Shown: piece by piece, positions 31,222 through 43,441 of the stretch
How the letters are laid out: every line of letters starts with the position of its first letter
Position numbering within the stretch: position 1 is the first letter of the stretch
Assembly (NCBI GenBank): GCA_015680685.1
Contig: MNCI01005373.1
Location: 73,790 to 137,789 of the forward strand
DNA length: 64,000 nucleotides
Direction: 5' to 3'
Source of the DNA: Gnetum montanum
Taxonomy: Eukaryota; Streptophyta; Gnetopsida; Gnetales; Gnetaceae
The notes under the pieces: model-generated
The model's database searches: none
What the model saw: only the letters and a program-made list of their open reading frames with translations
What the model was told of the DNA's origin: nothing
Program-made: the position numbers and the translations under genes

Positions 31222-33060
31222 TCATATGTTGTTAGTGGTGACATATGGTGGAGGGAAGTATGAGAATACTAAGGATGTGATAGAGGATAAGAGGTTTGAG
31301 ATGGTGATCCCATAGGAGATGTTGTGAGTTGATGATATTAAGAAGAGTGGTAGTAGTGATTTGAGGTAGAGGAAGTAGAACCATTTGGAGAAATAGGTTG
31401 TTGAACATAGTATTCACATGAGTCCAACTAGCAGGAAGGGTATCGCTAGTTTGATGATGGTATTTCCCATGAGTATGGGTTTTGCCATTATGGTTGATAG
31501 TAGTGTTGAGGTTGATAAGAAGTCCCACTAAAATAGTATAGTTGGTTGTAGGATTGTCTATTATTACCTTGTGAGTAAGATAATTTCCCAGACACTTGCT
31601 TTTGTATGAACTTGAGATTCAAAGAAAAAGCCTGAAACTCTTGCATATGTAACATGACTAGGCAATAGCCCTTTAGTTGGTCATATTGGTAGATGTCACA
31701 TCCATTATCCTCTTCTGTGGTTGAGTTTATAGCCTCTTCTACTACAACTATTTTCCCTTTTTACCGATAAGTATTCCTACCTATTTCTTTGGTTTCTTTC
31801 CTCTTCTTGTTTTGGTCACTTCATCCTTTTTGCATTTTCCTCTCTTCTATGGTTTTCACATAGGTTGTAACTTTGTCATTCATCAACTCCAACATCTTAT
31901 CTATCCTTGCTTCAACCTTAGTGATATATTTTTGTATTAGAAAGGTTTATTATGAAATCACCTCATCAAGAGCTGCCTCTTTTTCCTCATCATAGATATG
32001 GATCCCCTTATTTTGAAGAGTTAGGTCCTAGTTATATTCCTCTACATTTTCTTGTTTACATAGCTCTTCTTCTTATTTTTCCACCTACTCAACTAGCCTT
32101 TGTATTTGATTATGAAGCCCATCTATGATGTGGCTAAGCTTATCTTTTGAGAAAAATCATGGCCTAGACATCTATGTAGTAGAGAATAGTATCTATCCAA
32201 GGTCACATCCAAGGATTGATATTTTTCTTGGTTCCATCCTTGGATTTGTTTTCTCAAGTTGGACACACTCTCATAGTTTGGTATTTTTTGTTAAAGAGTT
32301 CTAGCATTGTGGGCTACTGATGGATTGAATTTGGTTTCAATGATCGATACCAACTTTCAACTTTGTCCATTAGTGTCCTAGGGAAAAGGTTAGGCTTTTT
32401 CCACTTACATTCGATATTTTGCAAGGTGCAATCATTATGGAAGGCTTGTAAATGATGCTGTGGGTCAAAATTATAGCCTCCCTTAAATTCAGGAATGTTA
32501 TTTATATCAAGTTGTTTGATGAGACTTTCTCTTTGACGCCTTTGAGGTATTTGAACTGCCTCCCTAATCTGTGTTATGCCCTTAGTAGCCAACAAGGGTT
32601 CATCTGTATTATACATGTCATGGTGATAATTTCTATTTTATTTGTTTGATTATGATAATCTTGTCTATGCTCACTTTGATGCTTTTGATCTTGTCCTTGC
32701 ATTATAGTTCTATCTCCATCTTGACCCTTAGTGGAGCTCTATATTTATACTTATGTTTATCTTCGGTAGAACTAGACATTAAAGAGGAAGAGGAAGATGG
32801 GGAACCAGGAGAATCACCATGGCTCTCATATATTCCCTCATGATCCCTTGATTTATGTTTTCTAGGTTTAGAGGAGGTCCTAGGCCTTAAGGCCCTTCCT
32901 ATTCTAGAACTTACTCCATCTCCTCTAGGATTGTATGCATTAGTTGAATGTAGTCTTTGGGTGTAGTAAGGATCTAAATGAGCATGTGAAATCCTTGCTT
33001 GAGGTTGTTTACTTCAATTCTCTTCAATATAGATCCTATCATTTCTCCAACAAATGTTTT
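31222..33060 (-). pseudogene. gag: A3 gag remnant
   Basis: Minus-strand gag continued from the left side of the A1 insertion. The readable part (32616-32314) holds the N-terminal region and core: EFKGGYNFDPQHHLQAFHND, then WYRSLKPNSIHQ. This aligns with A2 (HLQAFYDACTWNK, then WYRSFKPNSI). The segment 31380-31520 matches the proline-rich tail. Many stops; more diverged than A1 or A2. Confidence 0.65.
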
Positions 33061-33207
33061 AATCATATGATGCATTTTTGGCCCTATGTGAAGGAGACAT
33101 GCTTTTAACAAGTGTGACTTAAAATATTGATATTTTCTAAAAGATAAATTGTTAATACTTTTACAACAATAATTTATAATATAACTGATTTAGATAACTA
33201 GCACCAT

Positions 33208-33225
33208 TCCCTAGAAATAGTGCCA
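33208..33225 (-). other. Decayed primer-binding site of A3
   Basis: On the minus strand TGGCACTATTTCTAGGGA, the A1 primer site with transition-type changes, one base inside the LTR. Confidence 0.6.
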
Positions 33226-33226
33226 A

Positions 33227-34147
33227 TGATGAGTAGCAGGTATATCCTATGCCCAACCATACAAATCACAAGCATTCATGTTCAATCTAATCAAATTTCA
33301 TGGATGGGACTAGTGTGGTATCTAGATTGTTAAGCATTGATCGTAGGTCGCTATCTTCTCACTTGGACTAGTGATAGTTTTGTCACGTATGGTTTAGTCC
33401 AAAGTGAGTCATATGATTTTGATGTTATTGAGGCCTTAAACTAACCTTAATAATAACATAGAAATTAATTATTTAATCTAATTAATAACAAGAAGATAAA
33501 TTGTAAACTATCCTAAGGGTGATGAGTGTCCATTTCTAGCTTGCCGTACATGTTCTGAACTCACATATCCACTACTAGAATTAGCAAGTGTTATGCTACT
33601 TAGCAAACCAAGCAATAACACTACTGGGATTAACAAGCGAACATGTATTTATGCTCAAAACTGGTCATGCTCATTCCATCGATTGATTAACTTGCATGGA
33701 AATGTAAATATTAACAAAGTACATGAAAAGTAAATTTTATTGAAAGTAAATATATTCTAACTCAAAGTGCTACAATGAATACAAATCAATCTCAATCTTA
33801 TTGTCATTCATGGAATGTGTCTAGGTACAATGCCACTGGAATAAGATGCTATACAATTGATTCAAATTCACACTGCGTGCACTCACTGACTATTTGCTAA
33901 GATCACAAAATAAAATCACAAGAGTCTAACTACTAAAATGACCAAAAGGTACCTCATATATGACAAGTTCTCACATATTTATAGGTGTGGAATGATGTTG
34001 CATTGACACATATGCATCAAAGCATCAATGCATGCATTGATGGGGATGTGTCGATAGGGATGCATCAACAGGTATGCATCAATGCATGTCCATTGACATG
34101 TATGCATTGATGCATGTCCATTGATGTAGCTAATTGATGATTCATCA
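33227..34147 (-). repeat. 5' LTR of A3
   Basis: Starts TGATGAGTAGCAGG and ends TGATGATTCATCA. It carries an expanded stretch of TGCATCAATG / CATTGATG words (about 34000-34130) in place of the CGCGATATCG palindromes of younger copies. Confidence 0.75.
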
Positions 34148-35470
34148 ATAATACTTAAAAAAATGCATAGTATCTTTAGGTCATTTCAACATGATTTATT
34201 AACAAACTTGGGTACCAACATTACAATCATTGAAATAACAAGTCTTTTGTCAGTTGTGACTTCATGGCTACCCCTAGATGGATCCTTCTTGTTATTCCCT
34301 AGATGATATGGTTATAGTGGGCTATTGGAGTTGCAACACAAATATTATTATGCATCATCAAATTGATGTAATGTCAAATTTCTCTAGATGAATATCTCAT
34401 GTATTGAATCAAGCATTAAATTAATCATAGGTTGACTCTTCACAATGGAAGAATCCCAATGATAAAAGTCCCAAAGGCTACTACCCCAGCTCAACTAACA
34501 AGGCAACAATAATGACATATCTAACTTGTAATCTTTTTAATGCTCAATGACCTATATCATCTTCTATTCCCTCCAACTAACTACATAGTGTTTGAGCTAT
34601 CAAGTATCCTTTAAACTATAATATCTTGTAGCCCATGTAGGACAATCGTTGAGGCTAGATAAATGGAAGGGACTTTCACGTACTTATCTTATCATCTCTT
34701 TGAAATATTTGCTCATTTTCTAGCAATACCTAGTAGATGTGCTACTAAGTAACCTCTAAATCTAGAACATCCTATGACCCATGTAGAAAGATCACCTTCA
34801 CATCGTTGAAAATTGCTCCTATTAACTAGGAATTTTTTGACAATAATCTTGGGTTATTAATAAGGATTCTTATGGTCAAGACCACAAGAGATCTATCAAC
34901 GATACACATAGCAAATTGATAATAAATACTAAAGACGATAGGACTGTGAATTGCAAAGTTTACTTGTGTGTATTGTTACATTTAAGACATAAAAATGCTA
35001 TAATACATATAATACAACTAAAAGAACTTGTTTTTCCATGGTAGAGAAATGATATTTTTATGATTTTATAATTGTTATATATTTTATGAATATTAAAAAA
35101 TGAGAAAAATAATTAAAACCCATTATAATCCCTTGTAGGATAGGTGCAACATTTATAAGCAAAAAAGAAATAAAACATATTTTTATGTCACAATCCCTCA
35201 TGGGATAGGTGCAATACTGAAAAATATAACACATGTAAATCATGTTGTGATCTCTTATGGCACAAGTATGATACCAACACATCATCATCATCATCATCAT
35301 TCTATCCTTATCTTAACAAAATGGGATTTGGTACATGAATTCTTTTTTGTCATTTAGCTCTATGAAGAGCTAAATCTTTATTTATTTGTAGTTCTTCAAA
35401 TCATCTTCAATATTTTTTTCCATATCTTCTTTGGTTTTCCTTTTAGTGGCTTTTCTAGAACAATGATGTA
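34148..35470. other. AT-rich interval without genes
   Basis: Nothing coding is seen. A perfect ATC/CAT microsatellite of about 23 bp starts at 35279. The first 200 bp share words with 900-1000 at the other edge of A3. Confidence 0.6.
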
Positions 35471-35477
35471 GCAACCT

Positions 35478-36240
35478 TTGCTTATAGACTCATTATCTAA
35501 TCTTCTTTGCACATGTCCAAACCATCTAAACTACCTTTCTTGTAGCTTATTTAAAATAGAAGTGACTCCAAGTCTTCCTATGATGTTTGTATTATGCAAT
35601 TTATCTCTTCTAGTAACATTCACCATCCATCAAAGCATTCGCATTTTTGCCATACTGATTTGTTATGCATGCCTCTTGTCTACTACCCAACATTCAACAC
35701 CATATAATATAGTAGGCCTAATTATTGTCTTGTAAAATTTCCCTTTAATTTTATTGATATTCTTTTATCACATAACACACCTCTAGAATGTCTCCATTTT
35801 TACCATCTTGCCTCAATTCTATTTTTGATATCTTTATCAATTTCACCATTTGATTGGAGGATTGATCCAAGGTAGTAAAACTCCTTTTAGTGAGGGACTT
35901 TTTTGGCTTTGAATAGTTACTTCTATTTCATCACTGTTTATCCTGTCAATAAAATTGCATTGCATTACATATATTCTATCTTATTTTTGATAAATTTTAA
36001 GCCTTTTTATTTTAAATCATGTCTCCACTTTTCCATTTTAGTATCAATATTTTCTTGATATGCATCCACTAACATAATATCATCTGAAAAGAGCATATAC
36101 CAACGAACTTCATTTTGTATTTCCTTTGTTAATTCATCCATAATAATAGAAAATAAGTATGGGTGAAGTGTAGACCCTTGATGTAGAGACCAACACATGA
36201 AAGTCATAAAATATCCTTAGTCATAGCTTTGATGGCTCAA
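35478..36240 (-). pseudogene. LINE reverse transcriptase remnant
   Basis: Non-LTR retrotransposon RT, C-terminal half. Minus-strand frames read LHQGSTLHPYLFSIIMDELT and LFSDDIMLVDAYQENIDTKM (the FADD box as FSDD), and further down GKFYKTIIRPTILYGVECW, then MRMLRWMVNVTRRDKL. These are typical plant L1-clade signatures. There are several stops. No A-tail or TSD was recognised, so it is an internal fragment. Confidence 0.8.
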
Positions 36241-36942
36241 TACCATCTCAAATAGTTATAACCTCCTTAGGCAAGGCAGAATCATCATAAGTTTCAAGGT
36301 AATCTATCTAAGAGAATTAATGTAATTATAATTTTTAAATATAATATATAGTTTCATTAATTGAATATCATTTTCTAGGTTCAATAAAATAAAATTGGAA
36401 AATCAAATTGAGATTTATTCATTATATAAACACTTGACCTCATGTTGACCAAATGGTTCTACATTGCAAAAGCATGGCAACACTCTAATAGAGTCTTGCT
36501 ATTTGGTGGAGCATTGACTTAAAATACATAATAAATTAAATTAGATGATTACCCAAGGGAGGAGGAGAAGCTCTTTACATCAAAGAAAATCAGAAAATGA
36601 AAGATAATTTTAAGGTTTTTCCCTTGGGTATTTATGGTTTTTAACCATGTAACTGAAGTGGTTCATCAACACCATGATGACAAGTTCAATGTGTTGATGC
36701 ACTAGGTATGGGGATGCACTAAGGATGGTGACACCAGGGTGTTGCCACCATGTAGGCATCACCAAGTATGTCACCAATTATACATTACCACATATGTGTC
36801 ACCAATGATATATTGCCACACTTTAAAATGAGCCTAGACTATAAACTTAGTATACAAAAATTTTTTTTATGCATTTAAGTTTACAAAGAGATATAAAATT
36901 ACCACTAGATGCCTCATCATTTTTCCACAATTGAACTAGGCT
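36241..36942. other. AT-rich interval without genes
   Basis: No credible gene. Short degenerate repeats of the type GTCACCAATGATATATTGCCAC lie at about 36755-36825. Confidence 0.5.
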
Positions 36943-37297
36943 AATTCTTTTGTACCTATACTTGTCTTCCTTTCAACCATTTGGAAGCTTGGGTTTAACA
37001 TAGATCTCCTTAGTAGTTGCATATTGGCTATCATTTAGTCTTTGTACAATGTTTGTCATTAGTTTTAATATCATGTTTGCATCATTTTACCTTTGATGCT
37101 TGGCAACATTTTGATGAATTATTTTGTACCTATACTTGTCTTCCTTTCAACCATTTGGAAGCTTAGGGTTAACATAGATCTTCTTAGTAGCTGCATATTG
37201 GCTAGATAACTTCATTTAGTCTTTGTACAATGTTTGTCATTAGTTTTAATATCATCTTTGCATTAGTTTTCCTTTGATGCTTGGCAACATGTTGATG
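36943..37297. repeat. Tandem duplication, about 175-bp unit, 2 copies
   Basis: 36943-37117 and 37118-37297 are close copies, both beginning with TTTTGTACCTATACTTGTCT and ending near TTTGATGCTTGGCAACA. The second has a 10-bp insertion (AGATAACTTC). Confidence 0.9.
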
Positions 37298-38138
37298 TCA
37301 TATTAACAACTCAACATCTAGAATCTTCTAGAGTCTTTTTTGTAGGCCCTAGTGCTTGAGGCATTTATTGGTCTATAAATAGAAGACCTGAGACATCATT
37401 TTGGACAATGGGTCTACTCTAAACATTTCCTTTTCAAGTAAGAAGTACATTCACATTAGGTAGTCATATTGCATTTTCAACATTTTAGAGGTCCTATAGC
37501 CCCTTGCAAACCCTAATACCCATATGATGTAATTATATTCCCTTTGTTGTGCACTTGCTTCATACACAAAGAAACCATTGGATCAAATCCAACTAGTTTG
37601 GTTCGATCCAAATTCTTGTTACATAAGGCCTGCAGTTGCATTGGCATTTATCCTAGATGAAAACCTAGTTAGGAATTAGTAGCCTTTAAGTCACTTGATT
37701 CTTCTCCAAGCATATTGCTAATTTTTAGGTTTTAGTAATCTTTATTTTTATTTTCTTTCTATCCCATCCTAAAATCCTCTCTATCCTAGGCTTCAAGGAA
37801 GGGTTTTGCCTACATCTTTAATTGATATGATTATGATTTTTTTTGTTCTTCTACCAGTGTGTTTATAAAATTGTGTTTTTTTTCTATTATTGCATGATTT
37901 TTTATTTTTTATTTTTTTTTTCACTATAATTAATTTATAAATTATTTTCTTCTAGATTAAGTGTGCCTTTTATTGTTAGATATTTACATTAATATGATTA
38001 GAAAGTCCTCATTCGATTTGGTAATACATCTTTATATTGTTTATGGTTGTAGATAGTATTACACTGCTATCTATTATGTTAGTGATATTAGGAGAAAAAA
38101 CATATATTCCTTGAGTTTTTTTAATTGATCATAATAAT
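37298..38138 (+). other. Possible LTR-like promoter fragment, otherwise no gene
   Basis: TGTTGATGTC-type start at 37290, TATA box TCTATAAATAGAAG near 37372 and pyrimidine-rich stretches resemble a Copia-type LTR, but no matching end or TSD was found. The rest is T-rich and non-coding. Confidence 0.25.
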
Positions 38139-39143
38139 TGATGAGCAGTGAGGTACCCCCTATGCCCAACCATATAAATCACAAGCGTTCACGCATGATT
38201 TGATCAAATTTTATGGATGGGACTAGTTGTAGCATCTAGATTGTTATGCCTTGATTGTAGTTCATTATCTTCCCACTTGGACTAGTGGTAGCTTTGTTAT
38301 GTATGGTTTGGTCCAGAGTGAGACATATGATAATTGATGTTGTTTCGGCCTTATGTTACTCCTAACGATAATAGAGAAATTAATTACTTAATCTAATTAA
38401 CAACATAAAGTAAAGTCTAAACTAGCCTATGGGCAACGAGTGTCCATTTCCAGCTTGTCATACACGTCTTGAACCCATGTATCCACTACTAAGATTCCAA
38501 GTGGTATGCTATTGGGTGAACCAAGAAATAAGACTACTGGGATTACCAAGCGAATACGTGTTTACGCTCAAAACTAGTCGCGCTCATTCCACCAATTCAT
38601 TAACATGCATGGAAACATAAATATTAACTAAGTACATAGAATATAAATTGCATTAATAGTAAATTTAATCTAAGTCAAAGTGCTACAATGAATAAGAATC
38701 AATCTCGATCTTATTGACATTCATGGAATATGTCTAGGTACATTGCCACTCAAATAAGACACCATACAAGTGACTTAGATCCACACTATGGGCACTCACT
38801 AATTGTTCTCTAAGACTACGGAATAAAACTACAAGAGTTTGGCTACTCTATTAACAAAAGAATTTCATAAACACAGTTGTGAGCACGTATTTATAGATTG
38901 TATTATTAGGTTGCATCGATGGCTAGAAATAGTTATGCTCTTTCCACTAGAAAATAGAATGTGATATTTAGCTTCTAAAGAGAGGTCATAGTTAGGGACT
39001 ATGGGCCTTGTTATTGGGGCCTCGTTATTGAAGCCTTGTTATCAGGGCTAGGATATCAAACCCTTGTTATCGGGGCTAGGATATCGAAGCCAACCAAAAC
39101 ATTGACTTTTTATCAGATAACCCAACTAACTGATGATTCATCA
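38139..39143 (-). repeat. Solo LTR of family A
   Basis: A complete A-family LTR, TGATGAGCAGTG...GATGATTCATCA, flanked by a perfect 5-bp duplication ATAAT (38134-38138 and 39144-39148). No internal sequence adjoins it, so it arose by LTR-LTR recombination. It contains an internal direct repeat of the type CCTTGTTATCGGGGCTAGGA (39020-39090) not seen in the other copies. Confidence 0.85.
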
Positions 39144-40439
39144 ATAATTCTTACCATAACATATTTGGTGCTAAAAGGAGGACATATTTGATAGAAACTA
39201 GGCTTTGTTTCCATAGAATATGTGGAGAAGATTCATCCCATTTGTTGTAATCTTCAAATTTCACCATATCCAAATATTATGAAAAATAATCAATATGCTA
39301 GAAAATAAGAAAATAGCTATGTTAATGTAAAGAAGATTTCAATTGAGTTTCACAACTAAAAAAAATCCAATTCACTCACCAACACTCAACGATATTGCAA
39401 AGCATGAGGCTCTACAACAATACAATGATTATTCTTAATGCAGGATAGAACAAAATGAGATCTCTTTCACAAATACAAAACTGAGATCCTACATACATAA
39501 GCACATAAGAGACACCAAGGCCAAACATACATAATTTGATCCAAGAGTTACATACACACTGATACAATCTTACACATGTGCTCTTATGTTAATCATCAAT
39601 CTCATCTTTCTATTAAAACATAAATCAACAACAAAAATATTTATTGAAATTTGAAGATAAGAAATCTAGAAATCCTTCATCAAGCTCAACTTGAATATTT
39701 CTAGGTATTTTCATCTTTTCCAATTCAATAGTTTCCCTAATCATATGGGTTGTCTCTAGGCTTTCCAAGATGTCTCCTACAAAAATTCAACATTTGATGA
39801 GATGTCTTTGAAGATGTGAGACATCTCCTATAGTATTGGGACATCTTCCTTGAGACATCTCCACAAAAGTCAAGATGTCTTCTCAAGCATTAAAATTTCT
39901 CCTCCACATGTAAGCCATCTTCTATCACAACCTAGCTCTTGGCAGAGATGTCTCCAAGACATGTGAGACATTTCCTGTCTCATCCTATTTCTAAGCTAAG
40001 ATTTTTTCTTGACCTTCAAGATGTCTTTCTAGCTATTGAAACTTGCAAAAATCATTTGTAGGGGAGTACAAAGAGAATTGGAAAAGGTTTCCCTACATTA
40101 ATTTGCTTGATCAACACTCAAAATTCTACTAATTTACATTAGCGTTGTTACTATTCTAGTTTTTGTCCATTGTTTATCTTAAAAAAATAAAAAAGAGAAA
40201 ATAAAGAAATAATGTTGATCTTTCTTGTCAGTTAGTTTCCTTGAAAAAATGGAAGATGCTATGAAATTTAACATTGATATCTTTAAGTTTTAATATCCTA
40301 ATTAATTTCTTTGAGTTTTGAGTTGATTTACAAGAAATTTAAGATGCTGATAATAGTTCAAGTAATTAGTTGTGATTGTGTTAACATACATCAACTACAA
40401 AGAAATGACATCATATTTAATAAATGACTTCTGGAAGGC
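39144..40439. other. AT-rich interval; clustered AGACATCT/AGATGTCT words
   Basis: No gene. Between about 39755 and 40025 the octamer AGATGTCT or its complement appears roughly ten times at irregular spacing and in both orientations. Confidence 0.5.
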
Positions 40440-40900
40440 TGATGAGTAGTAGGTATCCCCTATGACCAACCATACAAATTAGAAGTGTTCACAAGAAATC
40501 TAGTCAAAATCTATAGACTTAGTTATCCAAGTGGCCAATATTCCTAAAAAGTGAATTGTGTAGTTGCAAGGTTGTCTTCCTAACTCCTACTTGTGTGTTA
40601 TTAGTAAATATGGTTAAGTGTAGTTAAGGTGCATGAAGTATATTTTTTTGATTTCTTTTAAGATATTTTTATCCTAATGGCTAGATGATTGAATAAAATT
40701 TCAACAATTAATTTTCTAACTAATTGGCTAATCTAGTAATTAATTATCTTAACATGGAGTAACCGTTCCCACTTGTTGTACACATCCCAAACTAGTATTT
40801 ATACTACTAGGTTACCAAGTTGCTATTACTGGGCATACCAAATACCCACCATTGGGATTACCAAATGTTAATATGTTATGCTCGAAGCAGTCATACTTAC

Positions 40901-42150
40901 TATTGGCAACTATTTGGGATTGCCAACGTTGGAAGCCTCACAGTCTCGTGACTTTGGAGTCATGGGATCGAAGGTGTTCTTTAACAGGGTTTAGGTGCTT
41001 GATGATCTCTGGCAACACCAAGGTCTAAATACCTCCAAATAGATTCAGTAATTATGAAACATACTAAACATGAGTATGTATTTGTTGTTGCAAATTTGAA
41101 ATGGTTAGGTTATGTATAAAATTGTAATCAACTATTTAAAAGAGATTCAACTAACTTTGTTAAATAGTGTGAGTTGTTGAAGGTCCCTATTTTTTTCAAT
41201 TACTTAGTTTATATGATCCTTATAGTACACTACTTATAACAAAAAAATTTTTGCAAAGAGATTTGAACACAAATTTGCCAATCTACTCCTAATTTCTCTT
41301 AGAGAGAAAGTTTCACAAGAAAACTAGAAATAGAGAAAACTTAGAAAGAGAAAGAAAAGAAAGTAGATTTGTGTGAAATCTCAAATATTTAAGTAAGATA
41401 AATTGATGCTAATTCAATAACAATGAATTTTCCAAACCTTCTTAGCTCAACAAGCAATTTCATAAAGACAATCTTATTATACTACCAAAAATCGTTGTGT
41501 AAATTACAAAGTGCAAGCCTCTATTTTGGATAGTTAATAATTGTCAAAGATCACATTCAATAGAAATTTCAAAAAATTTGATAATTTCTTGAATGAAATA
41601 TCAAGGAAATAAACTTTAGAAATAAAGAAGCTATTTTAGTCCCATCAAAGTATCAAAGATTTTCCTAGATTCTCTATGCTCAAAAGAGACAATTTCGTTA
41701 AGACATTACTATTAAATTGCTCTTGAGGATTTTCAACAACAAAAACTCTTTTATGGCTAATCTTAATAGAAGTCTAATACTGTGCAAGAATAGAGTTATA
41801 AAAGCAACTTAGGAAAAATCCCAAAATTAAATGCCAAACACGATACTATCTAGACCATTAGTTAAGTAATTAAAACAAAACAGGAAGAAATGAACTCACA
41901 GGATTAAAACAAAGTAGTTGAATTAATATCTTTAGCAAACCATCTTACAAGAATTCTTCAAATGTCCTTTCCCCCAATTCTACCCTTGAAACCTTTTTAT
42001 AGTGGCTTCAGGGTAGTTACAATCATCATGAAAGGTTAAGGTAAGTTACAAACATTATGAAAGTTGGTTGTAACTACCATAGAGAAAGATGCTATACTTG
42101 ACAAGTGTGTGGTGGTTACAACCACCATGGTAGTTAATTATAACTACGAT
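40901..42150 (-). repeat. Repeat D, copy 1 (LTR-like)
   Basis: It aligns with 55395-56754 over about 1.25 kb, for example GGGTTTAGGTGCTTG and GGCAACACCAAGG near the start and GTAGTTACAATCATCATG near 42014. On the minus strand a TATA box (ACTATAAAAAGG) sits near 41994-42005. This looks like a minus-oriented LTR. It is inserted in the A4 LTR; I could not fix its right end or a TSD. Confidence 0.6.
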
Positions 42151-42994
42151 AAACATAAATGTTGTATTTGCCAAATGTCCCATTCACATAGGATATTAGA
42201 TAACCAACTTTATGAATTCTCTTTCTCCATACAACATAGCCACATATATATTTTTAAATTTTATTATTATATACATAATTATCCATACTTTGTATAGCTA
42301 TTTGCCTATAAATCTCCATCTTTCTTACTCCATTTAAAATGACATTAGCAATAGTTGCAGTAAGAATTAAGTCATAATAATATTTGGAAAAGCATCTTAC
42401 AGATCTAATTATGTAGCAACTTTGATTAATATTTCTCACTGTCGTATAGAAATTTCTCGTGTGGAATTGTGTCCAAATATCAGTCGAACAGAGAGGAAGC
42501 AAAACTAGGTGTAACCAACGGTGAAGAAAACATGATGAGACATGTGGCCCAATAAAGTGTTTTCCAAGTGACAACAACCATGCCCAGCATCAGCGGAAGA
42601 GAGATGAAATAAAATACCCACATTGTTACCTTGGGAACAAGAACAAGTCCAACTCCTGTTAACCACTACCATCAACAGCAACCGCGTCCATCATAACACA
42701 TCATAAAACACATCTAAAAATTACTATCATATTTTCCTGATCATAAATAGTCATGGAGCATTGAACATCACAACAATCATAGTTGGGAGAACCACTCTAG
42801 CATTTCTGATCTTAGTCCTACTGGTTCTGTGTCTGGCTAAGAATCACGCAGCTGAAAATTTTTGCTTCCTGATGTTAATGTCAATGAGATGACTATGTGG
42901 TGACTGAGAATATGGTATGGATGATGAGACAGACATCCGAAAATATGAGAAAACATGAGAACTTGATTAGAGGAAGTGGTAGCATGTGTGGGAA

Positions 42995-43441
42995 TTATGT
43001 GTGTGCATGACCCACGAAACAAAACGATAGCCAATTAAGTCCACCCAATCTGCATTTGGACACCAAACTTCTGAATAACAGGCATTGCACGTTTGTTTTA
43101 ATTTCATCTTGCTTTAATTTTCTACATTCATTTTCTTCCAAATGAAATTGGGCTGATTTGGTGAAATATATAAATCCTAGAATGCCAAGGATACTGAATA
43201 CCTGACAAGCATTATTCCATCTTTGTAGCTGGTGATGAGTGATGGCCAGAAAAGACATAATTGGTACTGGAAACTCCATGACTCTGCTCGTATTCAACAA
43301 TGAGAACGGCTTCTCACCCACAAACATTGAATCCTCCTGTATCTGGTGGTGGGATAGCGAGATAATGTGGAAGTTTTTCTTGGAACCATGAATATTGTTG
43401 ACTACCACAGTTGCCCCAAAAGCCATAAGAAAGCTTTGCAA
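42995..43441 (-). CDS. Hypothetical ORF, 148 codons, unidentified
   Basis: An uninterrupted frame in otherwise stop-rich AT sequence, within the insertion in the A4 LTR. It reads MQSFLMAFGATVVVNN, a central FPVPIMSFLAITHHQLQ with a hydrophobic stretch (VFSILGILGFIYF), and a charged region HLEENECRKLKQDEIKT. A single membrane helix around residues 85-100 is possible. I do not recognise it. Slightly higher GC than its surroundings suggests a captured gene piece; a chance ORF is the alternative. Confidence 0.25.
   Translation of the reverse strand: MQSFLMAFGATVVVNNIHGSKKNFHIISLSHHQIQEDSMFVGEKPFSLLNTSRVMEFPVPIMSFLAITHHQLQRWNNACQVFSILGILGFIYFTKSAQFHLEENECRKLKQDEIKTNVQCLLFRSLVSKCRLGGLNWLSFCFVGHAHT

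Larger units (their letters stand above)
1186..34147 (-). mobile_element. A3: old A-family LTR retrotransposon, split by A1
   Basis: The minus-strand element is bounded by LTRs at 1186-2046 and 33227-34147, both starting TGATGAG on the plus strand. The flanks ACAAT (1181-1185) and ATAAT (34148-34152) match at 4 of 5 bases and are a likely decayed target-site duplication. The internal sequence is 2047-4291 plus 31222-33226; the 27 kb in between is element A1 inserted into the gag region. The right inner edge carries a decayed primer-binding site, and the left inner edge the polypurine-tract complement (TACCCCCACGAC). It carries gag remnants but no recognisable pol. It is more diverged than A1 and A2, consistent with being the oldest layer of the nest. 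Confidence 0.75.

Noticed and set aside
37290-38138. Copia-type solo LTR
   Set aside because: A TGTTGATG start and TATA are present, but no matching CA end or target-site duplication was found, so it is kept only as a low-confidence note.
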